A stretch of 64,000 nt of DNA from assembly GCF_900116205.1 (NCBI RefSeq), contig NZ_FOZS01000002.1, positions 1,116,001-1,180,000 on the forward strand, given 5' to 3'. Below are positions 8,366 to 17,323 of this stretch, in pieces. The number at the start of each line of letters is the position of its first letter. Positions within the stretch are counted from its first letter, which is position 1. Source of the stretch: Halostagnicola kamekurae. GTDB taxonomy: Archaea > Halobacteriota > Halobacteria > Halobacteriales > Natrialbaceae. Under the pieces are notes generated by a model. That model was not told where the DNA came from. It made no database searches and was given only the letters and a program-made list of their open reading frames with translations. Both the position numbers and the translations under genes were made by a program.

Positions 8366-9112
8366 ATGGAGGTTGAGGAGTACTTCGACGATACCGCCGC
8401 GTTTTACGACGCCGTCTACGGCGAAAGCGTCGACGGCGACCGCGAGTTCTATCGAGACCTGGCCACCGATGTGGACGGCCCCGTCCTCGAGATCGGCTGT
8501 GGGACGGGCCGGATCTACCTCGAGTTGCTTCGAGCGGGCGTCGACGCCGACGGCATCGACGTCTCGAGCGGAATGCTGGACGTTCTTCGCGGGAAGGCGG
8601 CCGAAGACGGCCTCGAGCCGACCGTGTGGGAAGCCGACGTGACGGAGTTCGAGGCCGGCCGGGAGTACGCGCTCGTGACCGTCCCGTTTCGCGCGTTCTT
8701 GCACCTCACTGAAATCGACGAGCAACTCGAGGCCCTCGAGCGGATTCACGACTCCCTCGCGTCCGACGGCCGTCTCGTCCTCAACGCGTTCGCCCCGAGT
8801 TTCGAGGTCATCTGCCAACAGTACGGCACGTGGGAAAAACGCCATCTCGAGGTCGACGGAGCGTCGTACACGTACCGAACGAAAACCGAAATCATCGACG
8901 AGGTCGAACAACTCGCCCGGGTCCGGGCGGTAGTTTTCGATGGGGACGGCGACCGGCTCTTCCAAACTGATACGCCATTGGCGCTGGTCTCGAGACGCGA
9001 GTTCGAACTGCTCTTTCGACTCTCACCGTTCGCTTCGTGGCGAGCGTTCGGCGGCTTCGACCGCGAACCGCTCGAGAAGGCGAGTCAGGAGATGGTCTGG
9101 ATCGCCGAATGA
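8366..9112 (+). CDS. class I SAM-dependent methyltransferase
   Basis: This 248-residue protein starts MEVEEYFDDTAAFYDAVYGE. Motif I is VLEIGCGTGRIYLELLRAG, followed by an acidic residue at the end of strand 2 (DGIDVSSGML), the ordinary SAM-binding Rossmann fold. The C-terminal part (VLNAFAPSFEVI...YRTKTEIIDEV) is typical of small-molecule methyltransferases of the ubiE/tellurite family. The substrate is unknown. No neighbouring pathway gene helps. Confidence 0.88.
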   Translation: MEVEEYFDDTAAFYDAVYGESVDGDREFYRDLATDVDGPVLEIGCGTGRIYLELLRAGVDADGIDVSSGMLDVLRGKAAEDGLEPTVWEADVTEFEAGREYALVTVPFRAFLHLTEIDEQLEALERIHDSLASDGRLVLNAFAPSFEVICQQYGTWEKRHLEVDGASYTYRTKTEIIDEVEQLARVRAVVFDGDGDRLFQTDTPLALVSRREFELLFRLSPFASWRAFGGFDREPLEKASQEMVWIAE

Positions 9113-9229
9113 CTCGTTCTCCATTGTGGCCGACGGCGTGGGTGCACGTGACACGGAAACCGGCCGTCCTCGCGCGGTTTCGAGAGCGATTTAGGCACCG
9201 GACGCGTTCGATTCGGGGAGACCGAATCA

Positions 9230-10003
9230 ATGTCGACTGATACGGAGACGGGCGGATCCGCCCCGCCAGACTCGTCCCCGCCCGAGAGCGAACGCCCTCC
9301 GGCAGAAACGCAGACCGGCTCAGTGACGTTCTCTCGAGACGGGATCCGGACCGGAATCCTCACGTGCATCCCGATCGCGATCGGCGTCGGCGGCTACGGC
9401 GTCGCCTTCGGCGTGCTCGCGCGCCAGTCCGGACTGAGCGTCGCCGAAGCCGCGCTGATGAGCGCGGTGGTGCTCGCCGGCGCGTCCCAGATCGTCGCGG
9501 TCGAACTCTGGGCCGATCCGATCCCGGTGGCGGCCATCCTCCTCGCGACGTTCGCGATCAACCTGCGGTACTCGCTGATGGGCGCAGCGCTCAGGCCGTG
9601 GTTTCGCAAACTCACCTCGAGGCAGGCCTACGGGAGCCTGTTTTTCATGGCTGACGAGAACTGGGCGCTGACGATGCGCGATCTGAAGTCGGGCAGCGGG
9701 CGTGGCGCGTTCCTGCTGGGAAGCGGACTCGCACTCTGGCTGTTCTGGGTCGTCTCGACCGTCCTCGGGGCGACCGTCGGCGGCGCGATCGGCGACCCGC
9801 AGCAGTACGGCTTCGATTTCATCCTGGCCGCGGTGTTCGTCGCGCTCGCGGTCGAACTCTGGGAGGGGACCTCGACGCTGGTCCCGTGGCTCGTCGCGCT
9901 GGGAACGGCCATCGCCGCCGCGAACGTCCTCCCCGGACAGTGGTACGTCATCGTTGGCGGTCTCGCGGCCGCGCTCGTCGAGGTGATTCGCCATGACGGG
10001 TGA
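9230..10003 (+). CDS. azlC: AzlC-type branched-chain amino acid exporter, large subunit
   Basis: This 257-residue integral membrane protein has a polar N-terminal extension (~35 residues) followed by about eight hydrophobic segments. GYGVAFGVLARQSGLSVAEA and FAINLRYSLMGAALRPWF are diagnostic of AzlC, which with AzlD forms a permease exporting branched-chain amino acids or their analogues. The next gene, AzlD, starts 11 bases before this gene ends, so the two are an obligate translationally coupled pair. A substrate specificity for this pair cannot be read from sequence. Confidence 0.93.
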   Translation: MSTDTETGGSAPPDSSPPESERPPAETQTGSVTFSRDGIRTGILTCIPIAIGVGGYGVAFGVLARQSGLSVAEAALMSAVVLAGASQIVAVELWADPIPVAAILLATFAINLRYSLMGAALRPWFRKLTSRQAYGSLFFMADENWALTMRDLKSGSGRGAFLLGSGLALWLFWVVSTVLGATVGGAIGDPQQYGFDFILAAVFVALAVELWEGTSTLVPWLVALGTAIAAANVLPGQWYVIVGGLAAALVEVIRHDG

Positions 10004-10313
10004 GGGTGCGCTCTCGCTCGAGCCGATCGTCGTCGCCGTGATCCTGGCGATGGCGGCCGCCACGGTCCTCACGAAAGTCGGCGGCCTGTGGCTGTTGAGC
10101 CGATTCGACGTGAGCGACCGCCTCGAGGCGGGACTCTCGGTGTTACCGGGCGCGATCGTGATCGCGCTGCTGGGTCCCGAACTCGCGGCTGGCGGACCCG
10201 CCGAGTGGGGCGCCGGCGGCGTCGTACTGCTCGTCATGTGGCGAACGGAGAACATCTTGCTGGCGCTGGTGTCTGGCGTCGTCTCCGTCGTCGCTTTCAG
10301 AGCGGTCGTCTGA
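9993..10313 (+). CDS. azlD: AzlD-type small membrane subunit
   Basis: This 106-residue protein has three or four hydrophobic helices with the AzlD pattern ([20 protein letters not shown], then [11 protein letters not shown] and [20 protein letters not shown]). It is the small partner of AzlC in branched-chain amino acid export. The start ATG at 9993 lies inside the azlC 3' end. Its length is normal for the family. Confidence 0.92.
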   Translation: MTGEGALSLEPIVVAVILAMAAATVLTKVGGLWLLSRFDVSDRLEAGLSVLPGAIVIALLGPELAAGGPAEWGAGGVVLLVMWRTENILLALVSGVVSVVAFRAVV

Positions 10314-10465
10314 GCGCCGATGATCGGGGCGCTCGAGTTCCGTACCCGCGTTCGATACCGTTGGACCCGAGACCACAGAATACCGGCCCGGAGCGTTATA
10401 CGGACCGATTCTCGGGAAGCGACCGATTCGCAGGGCTTTTGCTCGTTGTCGGAAAACGGGGCGGT

Positions 10466-11167
10466 ATGACTACGCCATGGGAGGACTGGAACCACATCCT
10501 CAAGATCGATCCCGACAAGGATCTTCCGGAGGGTGTCACCTACGGCGACCTCTGTGCGACCGGAACTGACGCCATCGAAGTCGGGGGGACGATGGGAATC
10601 ACCGAGGAGAACATGAGCGCCGTCATCGAGGCCTGTGCCGAACACGACGTCGCGCTCTATCAGGAGCCCTCGAGCCCCGACGTGGTCGTCGAAGACGACG
10701 CGCTCGACGGCTACCTCATTCCGACGGTGTTCAACGCTGGCTCGCCGTTCTGGATCACCGGCGCGCACAAGGAGTGGGTTCGACTCGACACCGAACTCGA
10801 CTGGGAGCGAACGTCGACGGAGGCGTACATCGTCATGAACCCCGACGCGGACGTCGCGACCTACACGGAAGCCGACTGCGACCTCTCGGCCGAAGACGTC
10901 GCCGCCTACGCGCAGATCGCCGAGCGTATGTTCGGACAGGAGATCGTCTACCTCGAGTACTCGGGGACCTTCGGCGACCCATCCATCGTCGAAGCGGCGG
11001 CCGAGGCGACAGACGAGTCGACCCTGTTCTACGGCGGCGGCATCGACGGCTACGATTCGGCCTTCCGAATGGCGACCCACGCCGACGTGATCGTCGTCGG
11101 CAACCTCGCTCACGAAGCAGGCGTCGAGGCGGTCCGCGAAACGGTCGAGGCCGCTAACGACGCCTAA
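10466..11167 (+). CDS. phosphoglycerol geranylgeranyltransferase (GGGP synthase)
   Basis: This 233-residue TIM-barrel enzyme makes the first ether bond of archaeal lipids, joining sn-glycerol-1-phosphate and geranylgeranyl diphosphate. Recognisable segments are [11 protein letters not shown] at the N-terminus, [21 protein letters not shown] and the phosphate-binding [16 protein letters not shown]...ADVIVVGN. It is the short group I form typical of haloarchaea. The ATG at 10466 is chosen because MTTPWEDW is the usual opening. It stands alone by spacing. Confidence 0.95.
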   Translation: MTTPWEDWNHILKIDPDKDLPEGVTYGDLCATGTDAIEVGGTMGITEENMSAVIEACAEHDVALYQEPSSPDVVVEDDALDGYLIPTVFNAGSPFWITGAHKEWVRLDTELDWERTSTEAYIVMNPDADVATYTEADCDLSAEDVAAYAQIAERMFGQEIVYLEYSGTFGDPSIVEAAAEATDESTLFYGGGIDGYDSAFRMATHADVIVVGNLAHEAGVEAVRETVEAANDA

Positions 11168-11275
11168 CGTATTCTTGGTGATGTGACCAGCGGCCGAGAT
11201 TGTACTTACGCCGATCGCGCTGGAAAATGTATCACTGGCCTAAACGGTTTTGCGTGTTGCCCGGCGACGTGGGGT

Positions 11276-11920
11276 ATGAGCCTCCTCGCCGAATTCGAAG
11301 TGGCGTCTCCAGATTTCGTGCTGGGGCCGACGCTCGAGGCCGCACCGGCGCTCGACATCGAACTCGAGCGCCAGTACGCGCTCGTGCCGGAGCAACCAAT
11401 TCTCTTCTGCTGGATCCGCTCTCCCGACGAGACGAACGTCGACCGCGCGCTCGAGCGAGATCGGACGGTCGCGCGATTCGATCGCCTCGAGCGAAGCGGT
11501 GGTCGAGACCTCTATCGCCTCGAGCGAAGTGATCGAAGCCGAACGGAGGTCATCGAGAGCTACCGACGGTGGGTCGCACTCGGGGGCGAACTGCTCACCA
11601 GTCGGGCCGTCGACGGCCGCTGGACGTTCGAGATGCGGTTTCCTGATCGCGGCTCCTTTACCGAGTACCACCGGTTCCTCGAGCGGCAGGGCGTCGAGTT
11701 CGACTTGCTGCGAATAGCCGACGGCGAGCAGACGGGAGAGAGCGTTCTGACTCAATCCCAGCGTGAGGCCCTGACGCTTGCGAACGAGTACGGGTTCTTT
11801 TCGGTGCCCCGCGAGGCGACCCTGAGCGATATCGCCGGCGCGCTCGGCATCTCGGATCAGGCGGTCAGCGAACGCATCCGGCGAGGACAGGCGCGTTTGA
11901 TAGAAGCGTACCTTGCGTAG
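11276..11920 (+). CDS. bacterio-opsin activator-type HTH regulator
   Basis: This 214-residue protein starts MSLLAEFEVASPDF. The N-terminal ~150 residues form a sensory domain of the Bat/HTH_10-associated type (VDGRWTFEMRFPDRGSFTEYHRFL). The C-terminal HTH_10 is complete: LTQSQREALTLANEYGFFSVPREATLSDIAGALGISDQAVSERIRRG. Such proteins are abundant haloarchaeal transcription factors; targets and ligand are unknown. A paralogue with the same layout is encoded at 46166-46825. Confidence 0.9.
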   Translation: MSLLAEFEVASPDFVLGPTLEAAPALDIELERQYALVPEQPILFCWIRSPDETNVDRALERDRTVARFDRLERSGGRDLYRLERSDRSRTEVIESYRRWVALGGELLTSRAVDGRWTFEMRFPDRGSFTEYHRFLERQGVEFDLLRIADGEQTGESVLTQSQREALTLANEYGFFSVPREATLSDIAGALGISDQAVSERIRRGQARLIEAYLA

Positions 11921-11946
11921 GCGATCGGCCGGAGATTCGAGCGATT

Positions 11947-12792
11947 TCACTCGAGAAGCAGCGTTTCGAGTTTCGGCAGCGCCGCCGTCACGTTTTCGCG
12001 GTGGACGATCTCCGCAGCGTCGTCACTGGGCGTCGACTCGAGGTTGACGATCCCGAGCGTCGCGCCGGTCGAACTCGCCGCCCGAGGGAGCGACGCGGCG
12101 GGTTCGACGACGAGCGAGGAGCCGATCGCGAGGAAGACGTCGCTTTCGCGGGCGAGCGAACGGGCACGCTGGAGCGTCGCACCCGGAAGCTGCTCGCCGA
12201 ACAGGACGACGTCGGGTTTGTACGTCCCCCCGCAGTCACAGGTCGGCGGAAGTTCGCCGTCAGCGACTCGCTCGCGAGCGTCCTCGGCGTCGATGCGACG
12301 GCTACACATCGCACAAACCGCCCGGTGTGCGTTTCCGTGTAGCTCGAGGAGTGTCGTCTCCTCGTCGCGGTCGGTATCGGAGCCGGTCCGGTTTCCCTCG
12401 TCGAGATTGGTACCGGCGTCGTTCTGGCGTTCCTCGTCGGTTTTCGGTTCGCCAGCTGGCAGCGTCCGTTCGTGCAATCCGTCCGTGTTCTGGGTAACGA
12501 TCGCGTCGAGATAGCCCGCCGATCCAAGCGCCGCGAGCGCTTCGTGTGCGACGTTCGGTTCGTAGCCGTCGCCGAACATCGCCTCGTGAAGCTCGAGTCG
12601 ATCCTCCCAGAATCCCTCGGGGTCTCGTCGAAATCGCCCGTAGGTGAACTGGCCTTCGTCGAAGCGCTCCCAGACGCCGCCTTCCCCTCGAAACGTCGGA
12701 ACGCCCGAGGGCGCCGAGATTCCCGCGCCGGTGAACGCCACGACCGTCTCCGCTCGTTCGATCTCGTCGGCGAGTCGCTCGAGGTCGTCCAT
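11947..12792 (-). CDS. Sir2-family NAD-dependent protein deacylase
   Basis: This 281-residue sirtuin has the NAD site [17 protein letters not shown], the QNTDGLHER motif, the catalytic His in LELHGNAH, a zinc ribbon (CAMC ... CDCGG) and a C-terminal NAD loop ([18 protein letters not shown]). It removes acyl groups from lysine using NAD and acts in the cytoplasm. An acidic, low-complexity insertion of about 28 residues ([20 protein letters not shown] and following) sits between QNTDGLHER and the catalytic His, where most sirtuins have a short link. The start at 12792 gives [15 protein letters not shown]. Confidence 0.93.
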   Translation of the reverse strand: MDDLERLADEIERAETVVAFTGAGISAPSGVPTFRGEGGVWERFDEGQFTYGRFRRDPEGFWEDRLELHEAMFGDGYEPNVAHEALAALGSAGYLDAIVTQNTDGLHERTLPAGEPKTDEERQNDAGTNLDEGNRTGSDTDRDEETTLLELHGNAHRAVCAMCSRRIDAEDARERVADGELPPTCDCGGTYKPDVVLFGEQLPGATLQRARSLARESDVFLAIGSSLVVEPAASLPRAASSTGATLGIVNLESTPSDDAAEIVHRENVTAALPKLETLLLE

Positions 12793-12963
12793 ACTCGATA
12801 CTCGAGGCGCCACACCAAAGGCTGTGTGATGGACGGAGAGACGGCGAGCTGCCCCGCAACCGCCGAGCGGTCGCTGGAACTCGAGTCGTCTCGACGACCG
12901 GGGTCGAATCGGCCGCGAGCGCGAACGATGGCGCTTAAGTTGCGGCTCCGAGAATCGGTGGGT

Positions 12964-14268
12964 ATGCAGGACAGAACCTACACTGCCGACGCCGAGCCGG
13001 GCGACGACGTCACCGTCGCCGGGTGGGTCCACGAGATCCGAGACCTCGGCGGCATCGCCTTCCTGATCCTCCGCGACGCGACCGGGAAGATCCAGATCAA
13101 GTTCGAGAAAGACGAGATGGACGAGGACCTCGTCGAGACGGGACTGGGCGTCGCTCGAGAGAGCGTCGTGAAAGTCTCCGGCGCCGTCGAGGAAGAGCCG
13201 CGCGCGCCGACGGGCGTCGAAGTGACGCCCGAATCGCTCGAGGTCGTCTCGGCCGCGGATCCCGAACTGCCGCTCGACCCGTCGGGGAAGGTCGACGCGG
13301 AGATGTCGACCCGACTCGACAACCGGACCCTCGACCTCCGCAAAGAGGAGGTACAGGCCGTCTTCGAGATCCGTGCGGAGATCCTCCGGGCCGTTCGCGA
13401 GCAGTTCCGCGAGTTCGACTCGACGGAGATCACCACGCCGAAGATCGTCGCGACGGGGACCGAGGGCGGGACGGAGCTGTTCCCGATCACGTACTTCGGC
13501 GAGGAGGCCTTCATGAACCAGTCGCCACAGCTGTTCAAACAGCTCATCGCCGGTTCGAACATCGAACGCGTCTTCGAGATCGGCCCGATCTTCCGCGCCG
13601 AAGAGCACAACACGCCGCGACACCTGAACGAGGCGACCTCGATCGACTTCGAGGGGGCCTTTTGCGACCAGAACGACGCGATGGATGTCGTCGAAGGCGT
13701 CGTCACCGCGGCTTATGAGGCGATCTCGGCGAACTGTCAGGACGAACTCGAGGCGCTCAGCCTCGAGGAGGAGTTCGAGGTGCCTGACAAAGCGTTCCCG
13801 CGCATCAGCTACGAGGACGCCATCGAACGGATCAACGCCACGGGGGAACTGGACGAACAGCTCGTCTGGGGCGACGACCTCTCGACGGCGGCCGAGGAGG
13901 CCCTCGGCGCAGACGTCGGCGGCCACTACTTCATCACCGACTGGCCGAGCGAGATCAAGCCGTTCTACATCAAGGATCACGACGACGACGAACAGCTCTC
14001 TACCGGCTTCGATCTGATGCACCCGCGGATGGAGCTCGTCTCCGGCGGCCAACGCGAGCACCGACACGAGAAGCTCATCGAAGGCTTCGAGCAGCAGGGA
14101 CTCGACCCCGACCAGTTCGAGTACTACACGAAGATGTTCAAGTACGGCATGCCGCCTCACGCCGGCTTCGGTCTTGGCGGCGAGCGACTCGTGATGACGA
14201 TTCTCGGCCTCGAGAACATTCGAGAGGCAGTTCTGTTCCCGCGAGACAGACAGCGTCTGTCGCCATAG
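12964..14268 (+). CDS. aspS: aspartyl-tRNA synthetase (archaeal type, probably non-discriminating)
   Basis: This 434-residue class II synthetase has an N-terminal OB fold ([23 protein letters not shown]), motif 2 ([20 protein letters not shown]) and motif 3 ([16 protein letters not shown]). It has the compact archaeal/eukaryotic length, without the bacterial insertion. Family knowledge suggests that haloarchaeal AspRS also charges tRNA-Asn, followed by GatCAB amidation; that is not visible here. The ATG at 12964 yields the expected [16 protein letters not shown]. The stop codon lies inside a set of perfect hairpins. Confidence 0.96.
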   Translation: MQDRTYTADAEPGDDVTVAGWVHEIRDLGGIAFLILRDATGKIQIKFEKDEMDEDLVETGLGVARESVVKVSGAVEEEPRAPTGVEVTPESLEVVSAADPELPLDPSGKVDAEMSTRLDNRTLDLRKEEVQAVFEIRAEILRAVREQFREFDSTEITTPKIVATGTEGGTELFPITYFGEEAFMNQSPQLFKQLIAGSNIERVFEIGPIFRAEEHNTPRHLNEATSIDFEGAFCDQNDAMDVVEGVVTAAYEAISANCQDELEALSLEEEFEVPDKAFPRISYEDAIERINATGELDEQLVWGDDLSTAAEEALGADVGGHYFITDWPSEIKPFYIKDHDDDEQLSTGFDLMHPRMELVSGGQREHRHEKLIEGFEQQGLDPDQFEYYTKMFKYGMPPHAGFGLGGERLVMTILGLENIREAVLFPRDRQRLSP

Positions 14269-14317
14269 GCGACAGCGCAACTGTCGAGGGGGAGTTCGCA
14301 GGATCTCCGATCCTGCG
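14245..14317 (+). terminator. overlapping perfect hairpins at aspS stop
   Basis: Three perfect inverted repeats with three-base loops occur in 73 bases: GACAGAC-AGC-GTCTGTC (14245-14261), CTGTCGCC-ATA-GGCGACAG (14257-14275, containing the TAG stop) and CGCAGGATC-TCC-GATCCTGCG (14297-14317). The first two share CTGTC and cannot form together. GACAG at 14271 can also pair with CTGTC at 14281. The last hairpin is followed by TTATT, so it may be the terminator, with the others acting as an RNA switch or stabiliser. Confidence 0.5.
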
Positions 14318-14397
14318 TTATTCCCGCGTGATCGTCAGCGACTGGGCCTCCGACGAAATCTTCAACGTTATACCCGCCGGGACGAAAGCACGGTCAC

Positions 14398-15225
14398 ATG
14401 CGCGAGGAAGCGACGGCGTTCGTCCCGGGCCACATTACGGGATTTTTTAGCGCACATCCGAACGAGGACCCGGCCAAGGCCGGCTCTCGAGGCGCGGGAC
14501 TCACCCTATCGGACGGCGTCGAAGTGACGGTCAGTCCGGCCGAAGAATCCGTCGTCGTCCTCGACGGTCGGGAGATCGACGTCGAACCCGTCACGAGAGT
14601 GCTCGAGTCCCTCGAGGTGTCCGCTCGCGTCGAGGCTCGAGCCGAGATACCCCTCGGTGCCGGGTTCGGCGTCTCGGGCGCGATGGCGCTCGGAACGGCG
14701 CTCGCGGCCAATCAGGTCTTCGACCGTCGGCGCTCGCGAAACGAACTGGTGACGATCGCCCACGTCGCGGAAGTGCGAGCCGGAACCGGCCTCGGCGACG
14801 TCGTCGCGCAGGCTCGCGGTGGCGTTCCGATCCGTCTCGAGCCGGGCGGCCCGGCGGCGAACGAACTGGACGGGATTCCGGCGCGATCCCGCGTCGAGTA
14901 CGTCTCGTTCGGACAACTCTCGACTGCCGAGGTGCTGTCGGGCGATACGGAGGTGCTGTCGGCCGCGGGCGAGCGGGCGCTCTCGCGCGTCGTCGACGAG
15001 CCGACCCTCGAGACGTTCGTCGAGGCCTCGAGCGGCTTCGCTCGCGAGGCGGAGTTGCTCACGCCGACCGTTCGCGACGCGCTCGATGAGGTCGCCGAGG
15101 TCGACGGGCGGGCGTCGATGGCGATGCTTGGCGACACGGTGTTCGCGCTCGGAACCGGGCTCTCGGACGCCGGCTACGAACCCGATTCGTGCGAAACGTA
15201 TCCGGCGGGTGCGGTCCTCAGATAA
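14398..15225 (+). CDS. pantoate kinase (GHMP family)
   Basis: This 275-residue archaeal CoA enzyme phosphorylates pantoate to 4-phosphopantoate using ATP. It opens with the family signature AFVPGHITGFFSAHPNEDP, and the GHMP glycine loop is EIPLGAGFGVSGAMALGTAL. The second conserved stretch is GLGDVVAQARGG. The next gene on the same strand encodes the following enzyme, phosphopantothenate synthetase, 112 bp downstream, which supports the assignment. Confidence 0.93.
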   Translation: MREEATAFVPGHITGFFSAHPNEDPAKAGSRGAGLTLSDGVEVTVSPAEESVVVLDGREIDVEPVTRVLESLEVSARVEARAEIPLGAGFGVSGAMALGTALAANQVFDRRRSRNELVTIAHVAEVRAGTGLGDVVAQARGGVPIRLEPGGPAANELDGIPARSRVEYVSFGQLSTAEVLSGDTEVLSAAGERALSRVVDEPTLETFVEASSGFAREAELLTPTVRDALDEVAEVDGRASMAMLGDTVFALGTGLSDAGYEPDSCETYPAGAVLR

Positions 15226-15337
15226 CGCCGTCGCTTCTCGCAGTGATCTCGCCACCGGCGAGCCAAAGCTGTTAGTCAGGGAGACGAACGCCTCGAGAAT
15301 CGGTCGGCTTTTTATCGGAGAACGCGAGCGACGAGTC

Positions 15338-16117
15338 GTGAGCGATCACGAGACCGTCCCCGCCGAGGTCGACCACGAGGAGGAGATTCCCGAGGATCAC
15401 CCGAGATATCAGGACCTGCTCACGCGCCACCGGATCGAGGCCGGCGTGGAGAAGGGGATCACGCATCTACAGGGAATGCACGCTGAAGGCCGCGGGAGCG
15501 CCTTCGATTACCTCCTCGGCGAGGAGACGATTCCGAGCGCCGCGGCCGCCGAGCGCGCGGCCGCCGCACGACTGTTGCTCGCGGACGAGCCGGTTCTCTC
15601 GATCAACGGGAACGTCGCCGCCCTGGTTCCCGGAGAGATGGTCCAACTCGCCGCCGCCGTCGACGCCGACCTCGAGGTCAACCTGTTCAATCGCACGCCC
15701 GAGCGGATCGACGCTATCGTCGACCATCTCGCCGAGCACGGGGCCGAGGACGTAAAGGGGATCGAGGCGGACGCACGCATTCCGAACTTGGACCACAAGC
15801 GCGCGAAGGTCGACTCGGACGGCATTTACGCGGCTGACGTCGTCGTGGTTCCCCTCGAGGACGGCGACCGAGCCGAAGCGCTCGAGGCCATGGGCAAAAC
15901 TGAAATCGTCATCGACCTCAACCCGCTCTCGCGGTCACCGCAGGTCGCCGAAATTCCGATCGTCGACAACATCATTCGCGCCGTGCCGAATATGACCGAG
16001 CACGCACGGGAGCTCGAGGGTGAGACGGAGTCGACCCTTCAAGCGATCGTCGAGGAGTTCGATCGGGACGAAGCGCTCGAGGCGGCCGAACAGCGGATTC
16101 GATCCGGGCGGCTTTGA
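15338..16117 (+). CDS. 4-phosphopantoate-beta-alanine ligase (archaeal phosphopantothenate synthetase)
   Basis: This 259-residue protein joins 4-phosphopantoate and beta-alanine with ATP, replacing bacterial PanC/PanK. Characteristic stretches are IPEDHPRYQDLLTRHRIEAG, GRGSAFDYLLGEET, VSINGN-like SINGNVAAL, EVNLFNRTPER and the C-terminal VDNIIRAVPNMTEHA. The GTG at 15338 is chosen because VSDHETVPAEV begins the acidic haloarchaeal sequence; upstream codons are not coding-like. It works with the pantoate kinase upstream. Confidence 0.93.
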   Translation: MSDHETVPAEVDHEEEIPEDHPRYQDLLTRHRIEAGVEKGITHLQGMHAEGRGSAFDYLLGEETIPSAAAAERAAAARLLLADEPVLSINGNVAALVPGEMVQLAAAVDADLEVNLFNRTPERIDAIVDHLAEHGAEDVKGIEADARIPNLDHKRAKVDSDGIYAADVVVVPLEDGDRAEALEAMGKTEIVIDLNPLSRSPQVAEIPIVDNIIRAVPNMTEHARELEGETESTLQAIVEEFDRDEALEAAEQRIRSGRL

Positions 16118-16133
16118 GGCAGCGCATCTCCCT

Positions 16134-16196
16134 CAGTTCGAACGGACGACGGCGCAGTTCGAGAGAACGACCGCTCAGTTCGAGAGGACGACCTCG
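16134..16196. repeat. three 21-bp tandem copies at the 3' end of an amidohydrolase gene
   Basis: Units at 16134-16154, 16155-16175 and 16176-16196 share CAGTTCGA(A/G)(C/A)G(A/G)ACGAC. The third unit contains the last codons of the minus-strand amidohydrolase gene (read as REVVLSN), whose stop lies at the junction with the second. The other two units are extra copies beyond the stop. Reading on past the stop would give AVVLSN-like repeats. It looks like slippage-driven duplication of a gene end. Confidence 0.85.
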
Positions 16197-17197
16197 CGAA
16201 TGTCGTCGACGCTCGCGCGCCGAACGACCGCGCGGACTGGGTCTCTGGCGCCGCCGAGGTTTCTCGAGTCGCCGTCGAAGACGATGAACTTCCCCTTCTT
16301 GCCGGGCTCGAGCACGCCGTACTCGAGATCGGCTATTTCAGCGCCGTTGACCGTGGCCATTCGGAGAATCTCCTCGGCAGGGACGTCGGTGAGCTTCGAG
16401 AGCATCGCCATCTCCCGGAACATCGACGGCGAGTTGAGCATCACATTGTCGGTCCCGAGCGCGACGGTCGTGCGCTCGAGGAGGTCCGAGACGGGCGGCA
16501 GGCCGACGCCCGTGACGAGATTCGAGCGGGGGCAGATGGCGATCGGCACCTCGCTGTCTTCGATCCGCTCTAGGTGAAGCGGTTGCGGATGGACGACGTG
16601 GACGAGAAAGTCCGGATCGAGATCGAGCGCCGGGTTGATGTCGCTCTCGTCGACCTCGCCGGCGTGGATGCCGAAGGGCTTGCCCGCGTTTCGGGTCGCC
16701 CTGCGCTCGCGGTCGAAGACGTCGTCGTTCGCGCCGCTGGCCCCGAACCCGTCGCCCGCCTCCATCGCCTCGATCGAGCCGCGAGCCATCGCTAGCGCCT
16801 CGATGTCCTTCTCGGCGGCGGCCTCGCGGAACATTTCGACGCCCTCGACGTCTCCCTCGCGGAAGTCGAGGCAGGCGGCCGTGCCCGCACGTTCCATGTA
16901 CTGGAGCGACTGGCTCATCGCAGAGACGAGTTCGTTTCGCGACGCCTCGCGCAACAGGCGGTGTTTCAGCCCGTCCGGAGGCGCGACGAGTTCCTCGAGC
17001 GAGAGGCCGCCGCCGGCCTCCTTGGCGATCGAGTCACCGATGTGGGTGTGTGCGTTGATGAACGCGGGGACGATGACGTCGTCGCTCTCGACGCGTTCTT
17101 CTTCGATTCGGTCGATACGGCCGTCGCTGCCGACGACGAGTCGTCCTTCGACGGGTTCGAACTCCCTCCCCCGAAGAATCGTGCCCGTACGTTCCAT
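16175..17197 (-). CDS. amidohydrolase (metal-dependent deaminase-like)
   Basis: This 340-residue protein starts MERTGTILRGREFEPVEG. The metal-binding barrel is visible: FINAHTHIGDS (first two His), FGIHAGEVDES (third His and catalytic Glu), a further His in LVHVVHPQ, and the Asp in LGTDNVML. The pattern is that of the cytosine/guanine/SAH deaminase-like amidohydrolases. The C-terminus ends the beta-sandwich with GVLEPGKKGKFIVFDGDS. The exact substrate is not predictable. Longer in-frame starts exist upstream, but the added residues are basic shadow sequence. Confidence 0.9.
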   Translation of the reverse strand: MERTGTILRGREFEPVEGRLVVGSDGRIDRIEEERVESDDVIVPAFINAHTHIGDSIAKEAGGGLSLEELVAPPDGLKHRLLREASRNELVSAMSQSLQYMERAGTAACLDFREGDVEGVEMFREAAAEKDIEALAMARGSIEAMEAGDGFGASGANDDVFDRERRATRNAGKPFGIHAGEVDESDINPALDLDPDFLVHVVHPQPLHLERIEDSEVPIAICPRSNLVTGVGLPPVSDLLERTTVALGTDNVMLNSPSMFREMAMLSKLTDVPAEEILRMATVNGAEIADLEYGVLEPGKKGKFIVFDGDSRNLGGARDPVRAVVRRASVDDIREVVLSN

Positions 17198-17323
17198 AGG
17201 TCCCCTTTCGCTGTCATCCCCTTGAACCGTTCGCTGGTGGTCGGGCGAGACCCGTTGTCGGAAATCCGACAATGGGAGAGCTGGAACGGACATCTTTTGG
17301 CCACCGAACCGCTACGAATCGAT

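Noticed and set aside
9320-11113. 597-codon open frame on the minus strand opposite azlCD and GGGP synthase
   Set aside because: It is antisense to three strongly supported genes and arises from the high third-position G+C; the composition is basic and arginine-rich, unlike haloarchaeal proteins.
11947-14280. 777-codon minus-strand frame that would fuse the sirtuin to sequence opposite aspS
   Set aside because: Only the 3' part (sirtuin) is coding; the rest is the antisense shadow of aspS.
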